From an uncultured Thiotrichales bacterium (lineage in GTDB: Bacteria > Pseudomonadota > Gammaproteobacteria > CAIRSR01): 49,718 nt of DNA. Position numbers and translations under genes: made by a program. Positions 35,691 to 45,030 of the stretch are shown here, in pieces. The stretch spans positions 1-49,718 of the forward strand of contig CAIRSR010000082.1 of NCBI GenBank assembly GCA_903881315.1, given 5' to 3'. Position 1 is the first letter of the stretch. The number at the start of each line of letters is the position of its first letter. The notes beneath the pieces were generated by a model. The model made no database searches. It saw only the letters and a program-made list of their open reading frames with translations, and was not told where the DNA came from.

Positions 35691-36275
35691 ATGAAAAATG
35701 TTTCTAAAATTGTGCGTTTCGCGGCCATCCCGGCCTTGTGCCTGGGGCTCGGTGGGTTTGCCTATGCTGACGGTGGCTACGTCATGGACGGCACTGGTGT
35801 TGCCGTTCGCGATATGGCCACAAACGGCTGTGTCCGTACCGGCTACGCTGAGGGTGCTGCACCCGCAGAGTGTGGTGGCATGGTTGCCGCTGCTGAGCCA
35901 GCACCAGCCCCCGTGGCCATGCGTGCTGCAAAGCCAGTACACAAGACCACGCTTGAGAGCAAGGCGCTGTTCGACACCAACAAGTCCGTGATCAAGCCTG
36001 CTGGTCGGTCCTCGCTGGACAAGCTGGTGCGTGAGATCAAGAGCACCCCAGACGTTAAAGAGGTGCATGTGGTCGGTTACACCGACATCCGTGGCACCAA
36101 GGCCCACAACCAGGTTCTCTCCGAGCACCGCGCCCAGTCCGTCAAGACCTACCTGACGCACAAGGGTGTTCATAACGTAACCGCCGAAGGTCGTGGTATC
36201 GCTGATCCAGTCGGCGACAACAAGACCGCCGCTGGTCGCGCCATGAATCGCCGTGTCGAGGTCGAGGTTCGCTAG
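35691..36275 (+). CDS. OmpA-domain outer-membrane-associated protein
   Basis: 194 residues. Signal peptide to about residue 26 (cut after AYA), then a short region with CVRTGYAEG and AECGG, the two-cysteine motif common before the OmpA domain in gammaproteobacteria. The C-terminal OmpA domain has LFDTNKSVIKPAGRSSLDKL, HVVGYTDIRGTKAHNQVLSE, HRAQSVKTYL and NRRVEVEV. The domain binds peptidoglycan. There is no N-terminal beta-barrel, so it is a periplasmic linker form. Codon use looks highly biased, suggesting strong expression. Confidence 0.9.
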   Translation: MKNVSKIVRFAAIPALCLGLGGFAYADGGYVMDGTGVAVRDMATNGCVRTGYAEGAAPAECGGMVAAAEPAPAPVAMRAAKPVHKTTLESKALFDTNKSVIKPAGRSSLDKLVREIKSTPDVKEVHVVGYTDIRGTKAHNQVLSEHRAQSVKTYLTHKGVHNVTAEGRGIADPVGDNKTAAGRAMNRRVEVEVR

Positions 36276-36318
36276 TCCTCTGCCTTTCGGTTAAACCAAA
36301 GGTCTGGGTCTGCTCGGT

Positions 36319-37668
36319 ATGCAGGCATCAGACCTTTTCTTGCTCCGTGCCCGCTGGGTTCTTCCGATAGAACCTGCGGGCGTGGTTCTTTCTGATCACA
36401 GTGTCGTTATTCAGGGCGACCGCATCCTAGACATCCTGCCCTCAGCGGTCGCACCGACGCACTACCCCTCTGCTGTTGTTGTCCCTCTCGAAGATCATGT
36501 CCTGATCCCAGGACTCGTCAACGCCCACACCCATGCGGCGATGACCCTTTTACGCGGACTCTCCGACGACCTGCCGCTCATGACCTGGCTCACCGAGCAT
36601 ATCTGGCCTGCCGAGGCGCGTTTTGTCGGGCCTGAATTCGTACGCGACGGCACGACACTGGCCGCCGCCGAGATGTTGCTTAGTGGCACCACCTGTTTTA
36701 ACGATATGTATTTCTTCCCCGAGGAAGCGGCGGAAGCGGCTGTTGCGACCGGCATCCGCGCCTCTATTGGCCTCATCGTGCTGGATCTCGGTACGCGCTG
36801 GGCGAGAAACGCCAAGGAATATCTCGAACGCGCAACTGTCATGCACGAGCGCCTCGCCAATCGCCCGCTCATTCGGACGACCCTCGCCCCCCACGCCCCC
36901 TACACCGTCTCGGACACGGCACTCCTGCAGGTGCGCGAACTCGCTGCCGAGTGGGATGTACCCATCCACATGCACGTCCATGAAACGGCCACCGAGGTCA
37001 CGCAGTCCTTGGCTACCCACAACGAGCGCCCGCTTGCGCGTTTGCAACGCCTCGGTCTCTTGTCGTCGCGTCTCTTGGCGGTGCATATGACACAACTCAC
37101 CCCTGCCGAGATTGTGCTGTGTGCGCGCAGTGGCGTGCAGGTCGTACACTGCCCCGAATCGAATCTAAAACTCGCGTCGGGTTTTTGTCCGGTGATGCGG
37201 CTCCGTGCCGCCGGGATCAAGCTCGCAATCGGCACCGATGGCGCGGCCAGCAACAACGACCTCGACATGCTAGGCGAGCTGCGCACCGCAGCCCTGTTGG
37301 CCAAAGCAGTCTCAGGCGACCCCCGGACGCTCAGTGCCGACGACGCCCTGCGCCTCGCCACCCTCGGCGGCGCAGAAGCGCTCGGGATGGGCCGCGAGAT
37401 TGGCTCGATCGTGCCCGGCAAGGCCGCTGACCTCGTGGCGGTCAACCTTGCCCATGTCGCGACCACACCCGTCTACCGGGCCGTCTCGGCGTTGGTGTAC
37501 GCGGCGAACCGCTCGGCAGTGAGCGACGTGTGGGTTGCCGGACAGCGGGTGGTGCAAGATGGGGCGTTGACGACGATGGATATAACGGATGTGTTGGCGC
37601 GGGCACACGCCTGGGGGGAGCGTATCGCGGAGAAGGATGGGCATAATCCCCACGGCTCCATGAAATAG
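36319..37668 (+). CDS. mtaD: 5'-methylthioadenosine / S-adenosylhomocysteine deaminase (TRZ/ATZ family)
   Basis: 449 residues. Amidohydrolase metal site: NAHTHAAMTLLRG (His70, His72), HMHVHETATE, HMTQL and GTDGAASNNDLDML (metal Asp). It ends with the composite beta-domain, IGSIVPGKAADLVAVN. It deaminates methylthioadenosine to methylthioinosine in the salvage pathway. Only the OmpA gene (43 bp gap) separates it from mtnA's divergent start. The ubiG gene that often follows mtaD in gammaproteobacteria is absent here. Confidence 0.92.
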   Translation: MQASDLFLLRARWVLPIEPAGVVLSDHSVVIQGDRILDILPSAVAPTHYPSAVVVPLEDHVLIPGLVNAHTHAAMTLLRGLSDDLPLMTWLTEHIWPAEARFVGPEFVRDGTTLAAAEMLLSGTTCFNDMYFFPEEAAEAAVATGIRASIGLIVLDLGTRWARNAKEYLERATVMHERLANRPLIRTTLAPHAPYTVSDTALLQVRELAAEWDVPIHMHVHETATEVTQSLATHNERPLARLQRLGLLSSRLLAVHMTQLTPAEIVLCARSGVQVVHCPESNLKLASGFCPVMRLRAAGIKLAIGTDGAASNNDLDMLGELRTAALLAKAVSGDPRTLSADDALRLATLGGAEALGMGREIGSIVPGKAADLVAVNLAHVATTPVYRAVSALVYAANRSAVSDVWVAGQRVVQDGALTTMDITDVLARAHAWGERIAEKDGHNPHGSMK

Positions 37669-37757
37669 AACGATCCATTGGCGAATGCGCCACCGAAGAA
37701 AGGTGCCTCTACTTCCCGAGAACAATCCATCACCGATGGTCAATACTGGCAGAGACA

Positions 37758-38061
37758 TCAATGGGCAGTCGGCAATGAGATCGCCACGCGCCCTAGCAGC
37801 GTGAGTGTGGCGGCAGACAGTGCAATGGCGAGCCCAACCATCCACTTCAACGCACGGATCAGGTCGTCTACGCGCTGGATTTCTCCCTTCAAGGACGACT
37901 CCAAGCGGAACATGTCACCCTTGGTTGCAACTGGGGATTCCAGCACCTCAGAGAAGGACTCCTTATTGGGCCTCGACTATCGCGGTGGCTTGTTCACGCG
38001 GTAACCCGGCTTTTTCTAATCGCTCGACGAACCTCAGCGTATCGAAGGTAACGGTCGTCAT
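37758..38061 (-). pseudogene. DUF1640 (MCUR1/CCDC90-like) protein, frameshifted
   Basis: The ATG at 38061 follows AGGGGG. The first frame gives MTTVTFDTLRFVERLEKAGL, PREQATAIVEAQ, then a TAA at about 37961. One base on, the second frame gives the expected remainder: KESFSEVLES, TKGDMFRLESSLKGEIQRVD, DLIRALKWMVGLAIALSAAT, TLTLLGR. An extra T between the CAA and AAG codons explains the break. Intact members are small coiled-coil proteins with one C-terminal membrane helix, of uncertain role in bacteria. The leader is shared with the relic at 49209. Confidence 0.85.
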
Positions 38062-38098
38062 GCAGCCCCCTAGTCGAATGACCAATACTACCGCATCC
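38062..38098 (-). promoter_or_regulatory. Leader block shared with the DUF1640 relic at 49209
   Basis: On the minus strand it reads GGATGCGGTAGTATTGGTC, ATTCGACTAG, then GGGGCTGC before the ATG. The same block (GGATGCGGTAGTATT, CATTCGACCAGG) precedes the gene at 49209. TAGTAT may be a -10 box. Conservation of non-coding sequence between copies 11 kb apart suggests duplicated regulation or recent common origin. Confidence 0.6.
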
Positions 38099-38141
38099 AG
38101 CCACGCAGACACACCGCCAGAATAGCGCCTCACGCCGCGAA

Positions 38142-38255
38142 GGTAACCGTTCACTCCCCCTCCGAGCCGAGAGGGAGCCGACAGAGGAAAGACATTGCAT
38201 AACCTGCAACCCCCTCGGAACCTCCCCCCTCTGGGGGGGAAATCTGAACGGTTAC
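38142..38255. repeat. MITE-like repeat family B, copy 3 (divergent)
   Basis: About 114 bp. It starts GGTAACCGTTCACTCCCCC and ends CTGAACGGTTAC, so the terminal inverted repeats are at their best here (GTAACCGTTC / GAACGGTTAC). The inside differs from copies 1 and 2 apart from the C-rich and G-rich tracts. Confidence 0.7.
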
Positions 38256-38313
38256 TCGCAAAGCAGCCTGCTCTCCCGATTACCAGCCTTCTCTCTGTTT
38301 TTGTGAATGACGC

Positions 38314-38345
38314 AAAAAAAAGCCTGCGTAGTTTCTCGCAGGCTT
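38314..38345 (-). terminator. Rho-independent terminator of the glycosyltransferase gene
   Basis: On the minus strand a perfect 9-bp stem, AAGCCTGCG with CGCAGGCTT, and an 8-nt loop are followed by a T-run. It starts about 50 bp past the stop codon at 38396. Confidence 0.9.
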
Positions 38346-38395
38346 GTTGTGTTGGAAGGGTTGACCCAGTAGATTGAACCACCACACCGTCGGCG

Positions 38396-39556
38396 CTATT
38401 CCCCCCCAAGCGCAAGGATCCTCTGCACCAACTGCTGGTGCTGCTCATCCACGGTGCGCTGCCGAACCGTCGCAAATTCATAGGCCGCTTGGCGGCGATT
38501 GGGTGCTTCCGCAAAGGCGTCAGCGAACGCACTGCACCAGGCCTCGGCGTTACCGTAATCCGCGACCGTCCAAGAAGGGTCAGGCACCGTCTCGGGGAGG
38601 CCACCGACCCGACTCACCAACGCGGGCACCCCAAAGCCAAGGGCCTCTAGCGCAACCCGACCATAGGCCTCGGCGACCTGCGAGGGCACCAACATGAGGC
38701 GCAAGCCCTGGTATAGCCGCGCCGGATCGCTCTCCCAGCCCGCAAAGACGACATTACTGGGGAGCGCCGACAAGGCACTCGCCCGGGCATGGACGCGGAA
38801 GGTAATCTCGGGGAAACGCAAGGCCAAGGCACGTAACACATGCCCGCCCTTGTCGGCACCATCGCCGACCATCCCGACCACCGCCCCCGCCTCGGGTAGC
38901 GGCAGAGTAGCCAGCGGGGTACGCGGATAGACGACCAGCGCCTCGCGGCCCGAGAAGGCGCGTAGGCGCTCAGCCATAAAATTCGAGTTTGCGACAACGA
39001 GATTGGCACGCGACAGCGCCCGCTGTACGTCGCGCCGGTACAACGCGACCAGCGGGGCTTGGGCCAATTGATACAGGCCCTTGACGGCGCGGCGGATCCC
39101 TCGCTCGTGGTTACACCACTCCCCCCAATAGCGCACGTCTCGCGCAAAGTAGACCGCCAGCACCGACCGTGGCAAGGCATTCAACAGCGTTGGCCCGACC
39201 AGCGACTGCACCAACGCCAGTCGCCCCCGAAAGTTCGCCGCCGACTCCTGCAACTCGCGCCGCCGCAACACCAACTGGAGCAGCGGCAGCCTGCGCAGGG
39301 TATGCGGCGGGTCGAAGCCGCCATCAGAGACCGACCAAGTCCAACTGGGGCGCACTGTGCGCAACTCGTCGAGAATTGCCGCCAACGAGTGCTCAGCACC
39401 TCCCCAGCGCAAAGCAAAATGCCGCGTCACTACTAAGATGTCGGCATCTTCCGCAGGGGTGCGGAGGGTCGCGTCACGCAGCGTCACCCGTCCGCCCCCT
39501 GCCATACCACCACAAAACACACTGTTTCGTCGCACACCGTAGGCAGAAGCGTTCAT
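38396..39556 (-). CDS. Glycosyltransferase, GT4-like (GT-B fold)
   Basis: 386 residues, no signal peptide. The N-terminal half begins with ILVVTRHFALRWGGAEHSLA, the GGAE loop of GT-B enzymes. The C-terminal half has VVGMVGDGADKGGHVL, a LMLVPSQVAEAYGRVALEAL, GFGVPALVSRVGGLPETVP segment with the E-x7-E-type donor-binding region of GT4. It should transfer a sugar from a nucleotide donor to a glycan or protein at the inner face of the membrane. GGAGG lies 10 bp before this ATG. An ATG at 39505 is an alternative. It is alone, with its own terminator. GDP-fucose or GDP-mannose as donor is possible but unproven. Confidence 0.82.
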   Translation of the reverse strand: MNASAYGVRRNSVFCGGMAGGGRVTLRDATLRTPAEDADILVVTRHFALRWGGAEHSLAAILDELRTVRPSWTWSVSDGGFDPPHTLRRLPLLQLVLRRRELQESAANFRGRLALVQSLVGPTLLNALPRSVLAVYFARDVRYWGEWCNHERGIRRAVKGLYQLAQAPLVALYRRDVQRALSRANLVVANSNFMAERLRAFSGREALVVYPRTPLATLPLPEAGAVVGMVGDGADKGGHVLRALALRFPEITFRVHARASALSALPSNVVFAGWESDPARLYQGLRLMLVPSQVAEAYGRVALEALGFGVPALVSRVGGLPETVPDPSWTVADYGNAEAWCSAFADAFAEAPNRRQAAYEFATVRQRTVDEQHQQLVQRILALGGE

Positions 39557-39648
39557 CAGTTGCTAACCTCCTGCCGTCACCCGCCACCGGCAAAGCCCTG
39601 TAGGCAGAAGCGTTCATTGGTTACTAACCCCTGCCCTTGGCCGCCACC
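39539..39648. repeat. Imperfect tandem duplication spanning the glycosyltransferase start
   Basis: GTAGGCAGAAGCGTTCAT followed by CAGTTGCTAACCTCCTGCC at 39539 recurs as GTAGGCAGAAGCGTTCAT, TGGTTACTAACCCCTGCCC at 39600, a 61-bp period. It duplicates the ATG, ribosome site and first codons of the gene. The upstream copy is out of frame with the gene (61 is not a multiple of 3). Confidence 0.8.
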
Positions 39649-39649
39649 C

Positions 39650-39958
39650 TTAATGGTGGTGACGCGCTAGCTCAGCCTCGCTCTCCTCGACCACCTTGAG
39701 GTTGTTTTCCTCAGCAAAGGAGGCCAGGAACTCATAGCCCTGCGGGTTGGTCTCCCACAGCGCTGGCTCCACGACCAGCGCCTTTACACCGTGGTCATAA
39801 TTGATGTAAACATGCGGAGAGAAATGCTGCTTACGCTGTGGGCCAAAGGTGGTCACGCAGCACTGCAGGCGCTCTGCCCAGTTGCTGGGACGGAAGGCGC
39901 GACCCTGATTGGTTACGCCCTCAATAACGAAACCAGTATGTTTGTGATGTGACATCAT
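39650..39958 (-). CDS. DUF3579 family protein
   Basis: 102 residues from the ATG at 39958 (GAGG 9 bp upstream). Hallmarks are FVIEGVTNQGRAFRPSNWAE, RLQCCVTTFGPQRKQHFSPH, VYIN, GVKALVVEPALWETNPQGYE and FLASFAEENNLKV. DUF3579 proteins are small cytosolic proteins of beta- and gammaproteobacteria without assigned function. The histidine-rich ends (SHHKH; ARHHH) are specific to this copy. Confidence 0.9.
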   Translation of the reverse strand: MMSHHKHTGFVIEGVTNQGRAFRPSNWAERLQCCVTTFGPQRKQHFSPHVYINYDHGVKALVVEPALWETNPQGYEFLASFAEENNLKVVEESEAELARHHH

Positions 39959-40256
39959 GACAGTATTCCTCAAGGTGGCTCAGTTGTAGTGTTCGGTGTA
40001 GATTGTTCGGTAGTGTTGCTAGATGACTAAGGGTTATCCCTTATGTGGTTCGCATTTTACCCGCATCCGCTCGGGTGTCAATACTAAATTTTATCCCTGC
40101 AACCCCTAAAACGAAAATAATTCTGATAGGTGAAATTATTGATTTATGTCTTCACAATGCCCCCATAGATGACAAAAACAGTACACTAAAAGACCCGAGC
40201 CGTTTACACTATGTCCCTTCATACCTCCCTCCATTGATACAGAGGCAGCCATCTCC
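39959..40256. other. Divergent intergenic region between the DUF3579 gene and panD
   Basis: AT-rich in its right half, where promoters for panD would be expected. AATAATT and AATTATT form a 7-bp inverted repeat near 40117-40141. No gene or recognised regulatory site beyond that. Confidence 0.35.
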
Positions 40257-40637
40257 ATGCAGTGCACAATGTTGAAGGCGAAACTGCACCGCGTTACCGT
40301 CACCCACGTCGAATTGCAGTACGAAGGGTCTTGCGCCATTGACGGACGTTTGCTCGACGCCTCCGGGATCCGCGAGTACGAACAGATCCACATCTACAAC
40401 GTCGACAACGGGGAACGCTTCATCACCTACGCCATCCGCGCCCAAGAGGGATCCGGCATCATCTCGATCAACGGCGCTGCCGCGCACAAGGCAAATACCG
40501 GCCACATCGTCATCATCTGCGCCTATGTCGCTGTCCCTGTGCAAGACTTGGGCCAATTCAAGCCAACCCTGGTGTATGTCAATAACGACAACAGTATCAA
40601 GAACATCCGCAACACCATCGCAACCCAAGATGCTTGA
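40257..40637 (+). CDS. panD: Aspartate 1-decarboxylase (pyruvoyl enzyme)
   Basis: 126 residues, normal length. [29 protein letters not shown] holds the self-cleavage site Gly24-Ser25; Ser25 becomes the pyruvoyl group. [16 protein letters not shown] and [19 protein letters not shown] complete the family. It makes beta-alanine for pantothenate and CoA. The start matches family length; the ribosome site is weak (GAGG 12 bp upstream). Confidence 0.97.
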   Translation: MQCTMLKAKLHRVTVTHVELQYEGSCAIDGRLLDASGIREYEQIHIYNVDNGERFITYAIRAQEGSGIISINGAAAHKANTGHIVIICAYVAVPVQDLGQFKPTLVYVNNDNSIKNIRNTIATQDA

Positions 40638-40688
40638 ACCCCAGGCCAGGCGACGGCTACCTAACACCAAAGCGGTGGCGTCGTAATC

Positions 40689-42755
40689 ATGGCGCACCAG
40701 GGCAGTCCTGCCGACCAGGTGCAGACCGCGAAAACACCAGGGAACTATCCATCCGGCCCAGTAAAGGAACTCTTTTCGTACCCACGCTTTTGGGCCGAGT
40801 GTTACGGGGCCGCCCCCTTTTTGCCCATGTCGCGCACCGAGATGGACGCCCTTGGCTGGGATGCCTGCGACATCATCCTCGTCACCGGCGACGCCTATGT
40901 GGATCACCCAAGCTTTGGCATGGCGCTCATCGGGCGCTTACTCGAGGCACAGGGCTACCGCGTTGGCATCCTCGCGCAACCGGACTGGCAGCAAACCGAC
41001 TCGTTTTGCGCCTTGGGCGAGCCCACCCTGTTCTTTGGGGTGACAGCCGGCAACATGGATTCGATGGTCAACCACTACACCGCCGATCGTCGCCTGCGCA
41101 GTAACGACGCCTACACCCCAGACGGTGCCACCGGACGCCGCCCAGACCGTGCGGTTATCGTCTACTGCCAACGTCTGCGCGAGGCCTTCCCCAAAACCCC
41201 ACTCATCATCGGCGGGATCGAAGCAAGCCTGCGCCGCGTCGCCCACTACGACTATTGGTCGGACAAGGTACGCCGCTCGCTCTTGTTGGACGCCAAGGCC
41301 TCTCTCCTCCTCTATGGGAACGCCGAACGCGCACTGGTAGAACTCGCGAGCCGTCTTGCCGCAGGCGAGGCGATTACAAGCATCCACGACCTACGCGGCA
41401 GCGTCTTTTTGCAGCACGTAAGCAGAGACTCGCCTGTGTTTACGTCGCAGCCAATTGTCCGTCTGCCTTCTTATGAGGAGGTACGTGACGATCCCGTGCA
41501 ATACGCGCAAGCGTCACGGCTGCTGCATCGCGAGAGCAATCCCGGCAACGCGCGGATACTGGTACAGGCCCACGGCGCAAGAGAGATCCTCGTCAACCCG
41601 CCCCCGTTCCCGCTCACCACGAGAGAACTCGACCAGGTCTACGAACTCCCCTACGCCCGTCGCCCGCACCCGAGCTACGGCGCTGCCCGCATCCCCGCCT
41701 ACGAGATGGTGCATTGCTCGGTGACTATTCTGCGCGGCTGTTTTGGTGGGTGTTCCTTCTGTTCTATCACCGCCCACGAGGGGCGCATCATCCAATCCCG
41801 CTCCGAAGGATCCGTCCTCCGCGAGATAGAACAGGTGCGTGATACGGTGCCGGGTTTTACTGGCGTTATCTCGGACATCGGCGGGCCAACCGCCAATATG
41901 TATCGGATGCGCTGCCGTGACCAAACCATCGAAGCGGCTTGTCGTCGCCTCTCGTGCATCTACCCAAGCGTCTGTCCGCGCCTCAACACCGACCACGAGC
42001 CACTCATTGCGCTCTACCAGAAGGCCCGTGCAGTGAGCGGGGTGCGGCGGGTGCTGGTGGCCTCGGGGGTACGCTACGACCTCGCGGTACTCTCCCCAGG
42101 CTATGTGCGCGAACTCGTCACCCACCACGTTGGCGGCTACCTCAAGATTGCCCCCGAACATATCGCGCCCGGCGTCCTCACCAAGATGATGAAACCCGAG
42201 ATCGACATCTACGAGCGCTTCAAGACGCTGTTCGAGCAGTTTTCGCGGGCCGCCGACAAAGAGCAGTACTTAATCCCCTACTTTATCGCCGCCCACCCGG
42301 GCACCCGCGATGAGGACATGCTGAACCTCGCCTTGTGGCTCAAACACAATCACTACCGACTCGACCAGGTACAGACCTTTTTACCCTCCCCCATGGCGCT
42401 CGCAACGACCATGTACCACACCGGACACAACCCACTCCATCCGCTGGTGGCGGGCCGCGAGGCGGTCTATATCCCCAAGGGCGGTAGACAACGACGCCTC
42501 CACAAGGCCTTCCTGCGCTGGCACGACCCCGCCAACTGGCCATTGCTACGCAGTGCGCTCTACGACATGGGACGCGCCGACCTCATCGGGCGCGGCAAGG
42601 CAGCACTCATCCCCCCTGACCCGAACGAGAGTTACGCACAAACACAGGCCCTTGCACGAAAAGCACGGACGAAAATAACCCACGCAGGCACAAAATCGGA
42701 TAGGATCCGACTGGAAAGAGAAGTACGGCGCAAGATCACCAAGAAGCGGCGCTAG
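40689..42755 (+). CDS. ygiQ: YgiQ family radical SAM protein
   Basis: 688 residues. The UPF0313/YgiQ N-terminal domain has [40 protein letters not shown]. The radical SAM cluster motif is CFGGCSFC, Cys351, Cys355 and Cys358. The C-terminal region includes [39 protein letters not shown] and [19 protein letters not shown]. The enzyme should bind a 4Fe-4S cluster and SAM; the reaction is not known. It follows panD by 51 bp with a weak ribosome site, and ends in a basic tail. Confidence 0.95.
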   Translation: MAHQGSPADQVQTAKTPGNYPSGPVKELFSYPRFWAECYGAAPFLPMSRTEMDALGWDACDIILVTGDAYVDHPSFGMALIGRLLEAQGYRVGILAQPDWQQTDSFCALGEPTLFFGVTAGNMDSMVNHYTADRRLRSNDAYTPDGATGRRPDRAVIVYCQRLREAFPKTPLIIGGIEASLRRVAHYDYWSDKVRRSLLLDAKASLLLYGNAERALVELASRLAAGEAITSIHDLRGSVFLQHVSRDSPVFTSQPIVRLPSYEEVRDDPVQYAQASRLLHRESNPGNARILVQAHGAREILVNPPPFPLTTRELDQVYELPYARRPHPSYGAARIPAYEMVHCSVTILRGCFGGCSFCSITAHEGRIIQSRSEGSVLREIEQVRDTVPGFTGVISDIGGPTANMYRMRCRDQTIEAACRRLSCIYPSVCPRLNTDHEPLIALYQKARAVSGVRRVLVASGVRYDLAVLSPGYVRELVTHHVGGYLKIAPEHIAPGVLTKMMKPEIDIYERFKTLFEQFSRAADKEQYLIPYFIAAHPGTRDEDMLNLALWLKHNHYRLDQVQTFLPSPMALATTMYHTGHNPLHPLVAGREAVYIPKGGRQRRLHKAFLRWHDPANWPLLRSALYDMGRADLIGRGKAALIPPDPNESYAQTQALARKARTKITHAGTKSDRIRLEREVRRKITKKRR

Positions 42756-42906
42756 TCTGTGTGCGGCCTCATGAGGCGCTCGCGCCTTGGCTCTTGCTTT
42801 TGGATGATCGCCACCGCCTGAAACGATTATCGTGATACCGACTTGCCTCTTGGCGCAGAAACAAGAACGCCAAGCACACTGTTCCCTAAACTGAACTGGA
42901 GGATCT

Positions 42907-43566
42907 GTGTACCGTTTCATTGCCAGCCTGTTCCTGCTCCTACCCCTGACAGTCGTTGCTGAGCAAGTACGTTATGTGACAGACAACCTCACAATCCCAA
43001 TGCGTACTGGCACAACCCTGCAGCACAAGATCCTGAAGATGATCCCGAGTGGCACCGCTGTCGAGGTGCTAGAGGGCGACAGCGACAATAGCCGCGTCCG
43101 CGTCCAGGGGGTTGAGGGCTGGGTGCTCACCCGCTTTCTCGATAACAATCCCATCGCCCGCGACCGCCTCAACCTTGATGAGCAGAAGATTGCCACCCTT
43201 GAACTCGAGAATACCCGCCTGAAGTCGGAGCTAAAGGAGATGAATGATCAGCGCGGTCAGACCGACAACACGGTGCAGAAGCTGCGCGAGGACAATCAAC
43301 ATATCCAGACCGATCTCAACAATCTCCGCCAGACTGCGGCAAACGCCATCGAGATCGACAAACAAAACCGCCGTTACAAGACCCAACTCCTTGAGCTGGA
43401 TCGCACCATTCAGTCGTTGCGGCAAGAAAACGCCGTCTTGCGCGACCGCACCGCCCGCGATTGGTTCATGGCCGGCGCAATGGTGGCGCTCACCACCCTC
43501 GTCGTCAGTCTGTTCCTCCCGAAGATGGTGAACTGGCGTCGCCGCTCGCAGTGGAAGACCCTCTAG
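42907..43566 (+). CDS. TIGR04211-type SH3 domain protein (YgiM-like)
   Basis: 219 residues from a GTG with GGAGG 5 bp upstream. Signal peptide (to about residue 19), SH3b domain (VTDNLTIPMRTGTTLQHKIL, VEVLEGDSDNSRVRVQGVEG, WVLTRFL), a long coiled coil (about 95-180) and a C-terminal membrane helix, WFMAGAMVALTTLVVSLFL, with a basic RRRSQW end. This order matches E. coli YgiM. It should be periplasmic and anchored by its C-terminus in the inner membrane, with the SH3b domain probably near peptidoglycan. Confidence 0.92.
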   Translation: MYRFIASLFLLLPLTVVAEQVRYVTDNLTIPMRTGTTLQHKILKMIPSGTAVEVLEGDSDNSRVRVQGVEGWVLTRFLDNNPIARDRLNLDEQKIATLELENTRLKSELKEMNDQRGQTDNTVQKLREDNQHIQTDLNNLRQTAANAIEIDKQNRRYKTQLLELDRTIQSLRQENAVLRDRTARDWFMAGAMVALTTLVVSLFLPKMVNWRRRSQWKTL

Positions 43567-43578
43567 CGGGTCGGCAAC

Positions 43579-44778
43579 ATGGCACCTCTCTCGCCGTTTT
43601 CTGTCCCCGCCGGACTCCCTCCCCTCACCCCAGAGGAATCGGCGCGGGTAGAGGAGATGCTGGCCCTACTGCGCTCGCGTATCGCACAAGCAGGCGGCTC
43701 GCTCTCGTTTGCCGACTATATGGAAACGGCGCTCTATACCCCAAACCTTGGCTATTACACCGGCGGACTACATAAGTTTGGGCATAGCGGCGATTTTGTT
43801 ACCGCCCCCGAGATCTCGCCACTCTTCGGGCGCTGCCTCGCCCGCCAGGTCGGTGAGATCCTCCAGCAGATCGGCGGCGGAGAAATCCTTGAGGTCGGCG
43901 CGGGCAGTGGAGCGCTCGCCGTCGATCTCCTCACCACCCTTGAGGCAATGGGGGCCGCACCACGCCGTTACCTGATCCTCGAGCGCTCGGTGGAACTGAA
44001 AACCCGCCAGGCCGAAACCCTCGCCGCACGCCTACCGCACTGGCTGGGACGGGTCGAATGGAGCCGCGACCTCCCCGCCCCAGGCTGGGATGGGGTGGTC
44101 GTCGCGAACGAACTCCTCGACGCCTTGCCGGTGCACCGCTTTGCGCAAACGGCAGCGGGCCTGTCTGAACAGCGGGTGGGCTGGGAGGACGGGTGCCTCG
44201 TCTGGAAGCTGCAACCCGCCGGAGGACACCTGGCCGCCGCGCTGGCTGCCTGGCGCGAGGAATACGGCGGCGAGATTGAGGGGGATTACGTCTCGGAACT
44301 CGCCCTCGCGGCACCGGCCTGGCTCGCCACCATGGGGGGGCGCTTGCGGCGGGGTGGCGTACTACTCATTGATTATGGCTATCCTGGACATGAGTACTAC
44401 CACCCCGACCGCTCCGGTGGCACCGTGAGCTGTCACTATCGCCACCGTTGTCATTTCGACCCACTCATCCTGCCCGGCCTGCAGGATATTACCGCGCATG
44501 TGAATTTTACCGCACTCGCCGAGGCTGCCTTTGATGTTGGGCTCTCGATCGCGGGCTACACCACCCAGGCCCACTTTCTGCTCGCGACTGGGATTATGGA
44601 GGGCTTTGCGCTCATCGACCCGAGTGACGCTGCAGCACAACTGTCGCTCGCAAACCAGGTGCGACGCCTCACCCTCCCGCAAGAAATGGGGGATATCTTT
44701 AAGGTAATGGCGGTGACCCGTGGCCTAGAGGATGGGCTGCTGGGGTTTCAGGGGCTTGACCTGCGTGGGCGGCTGTAG
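43579..44778 (+). CDS. MidA/NDUFAF7 family SAM-dependent methyltransferase
   Basis: 399 residues. The family start is FADYMETALYTPNLGYYTGG, LHKFGHSGDFVTAPEISPLF, GRCLARQ. The SAM-binding loop is EILEVGAGSGALAVDLL, and VVANELLDALPVHRF and LLIDYGYPGHEYYHPDRSGG follow. NDUFAF7 dimethylates an arginine in a mitochondrial complex I subunit; bacterial members are not defined. The start is 12 bp past the SH3 gene, so the pair is probably one transcript. Confidence 0.93.
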   Translation: MAPLSPFSVPAGLPPLTPEESARVEEMLALLRSRIAQAGGSLSFADYMETALYTPNLGYYTGGLHKFGHSGDFVTAPEISPLFGRCLARQVGEILQQIGGGEILEVGAGSGALAVDLLTTLEAMGAAPRRYLILERSVELKTRQAETLAARLPHWLGRVEWSRDLPAPGWDGVVVANELLDALPVHRFAQTAAGLSEQRVGWEDGCLVWKLQPAGGHLAAALAAWREEYGGEIEGDYVSELALAAPAWLATMGGRLRRGGVLLIDYGYPGHEYYHPDRSGGTVSCHYRHRCHFDPLILPGLQDITAHVNFTALAEAAFDVGLSIAGYTTQAHFLLATGIMEGFALIDPSDAAAQLSLANQVRRLTLPQEMGDIFKVMAVTRGLEDGLLGFQGLDLRGRL

Positions 44779-45030
44779 ACGACGGGTGGGGTGTTTTGGC
44801 TTCCCTCTCCATGGGACAACCAACGGAACTAGCACAATAAGTGGCACTGCGCTTGCGCGGCAACCCGCCTCCCCGTCGGTTGATACTCGTGCATAGCCGT
44901 AGTTCATCACGGCATTTTTCACCCGAGTTTTGCACAGGAAAAGTCCTTTGTTTTCAAGGATCGGATGCTTGTGCAGAATTCCTGGATATGCGCGAAGGTT
45001 ACTCCACGAATAAGGGTACTACATAGAAAA
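44779..45030. other. Border of the AT-rich island
   Basis: No gene. Base composition changes near 44930, from G/C-rich chromosome to clearly AT-richer sequence that continues to about 46870. Confidence 0.5.

Noticed and set aside
42766-42777. 12-bp palindrome GCCTCATGAGGC after ygiQ
   Set aside because: It is short, with no U-tract or second copy; it could occur by chance.
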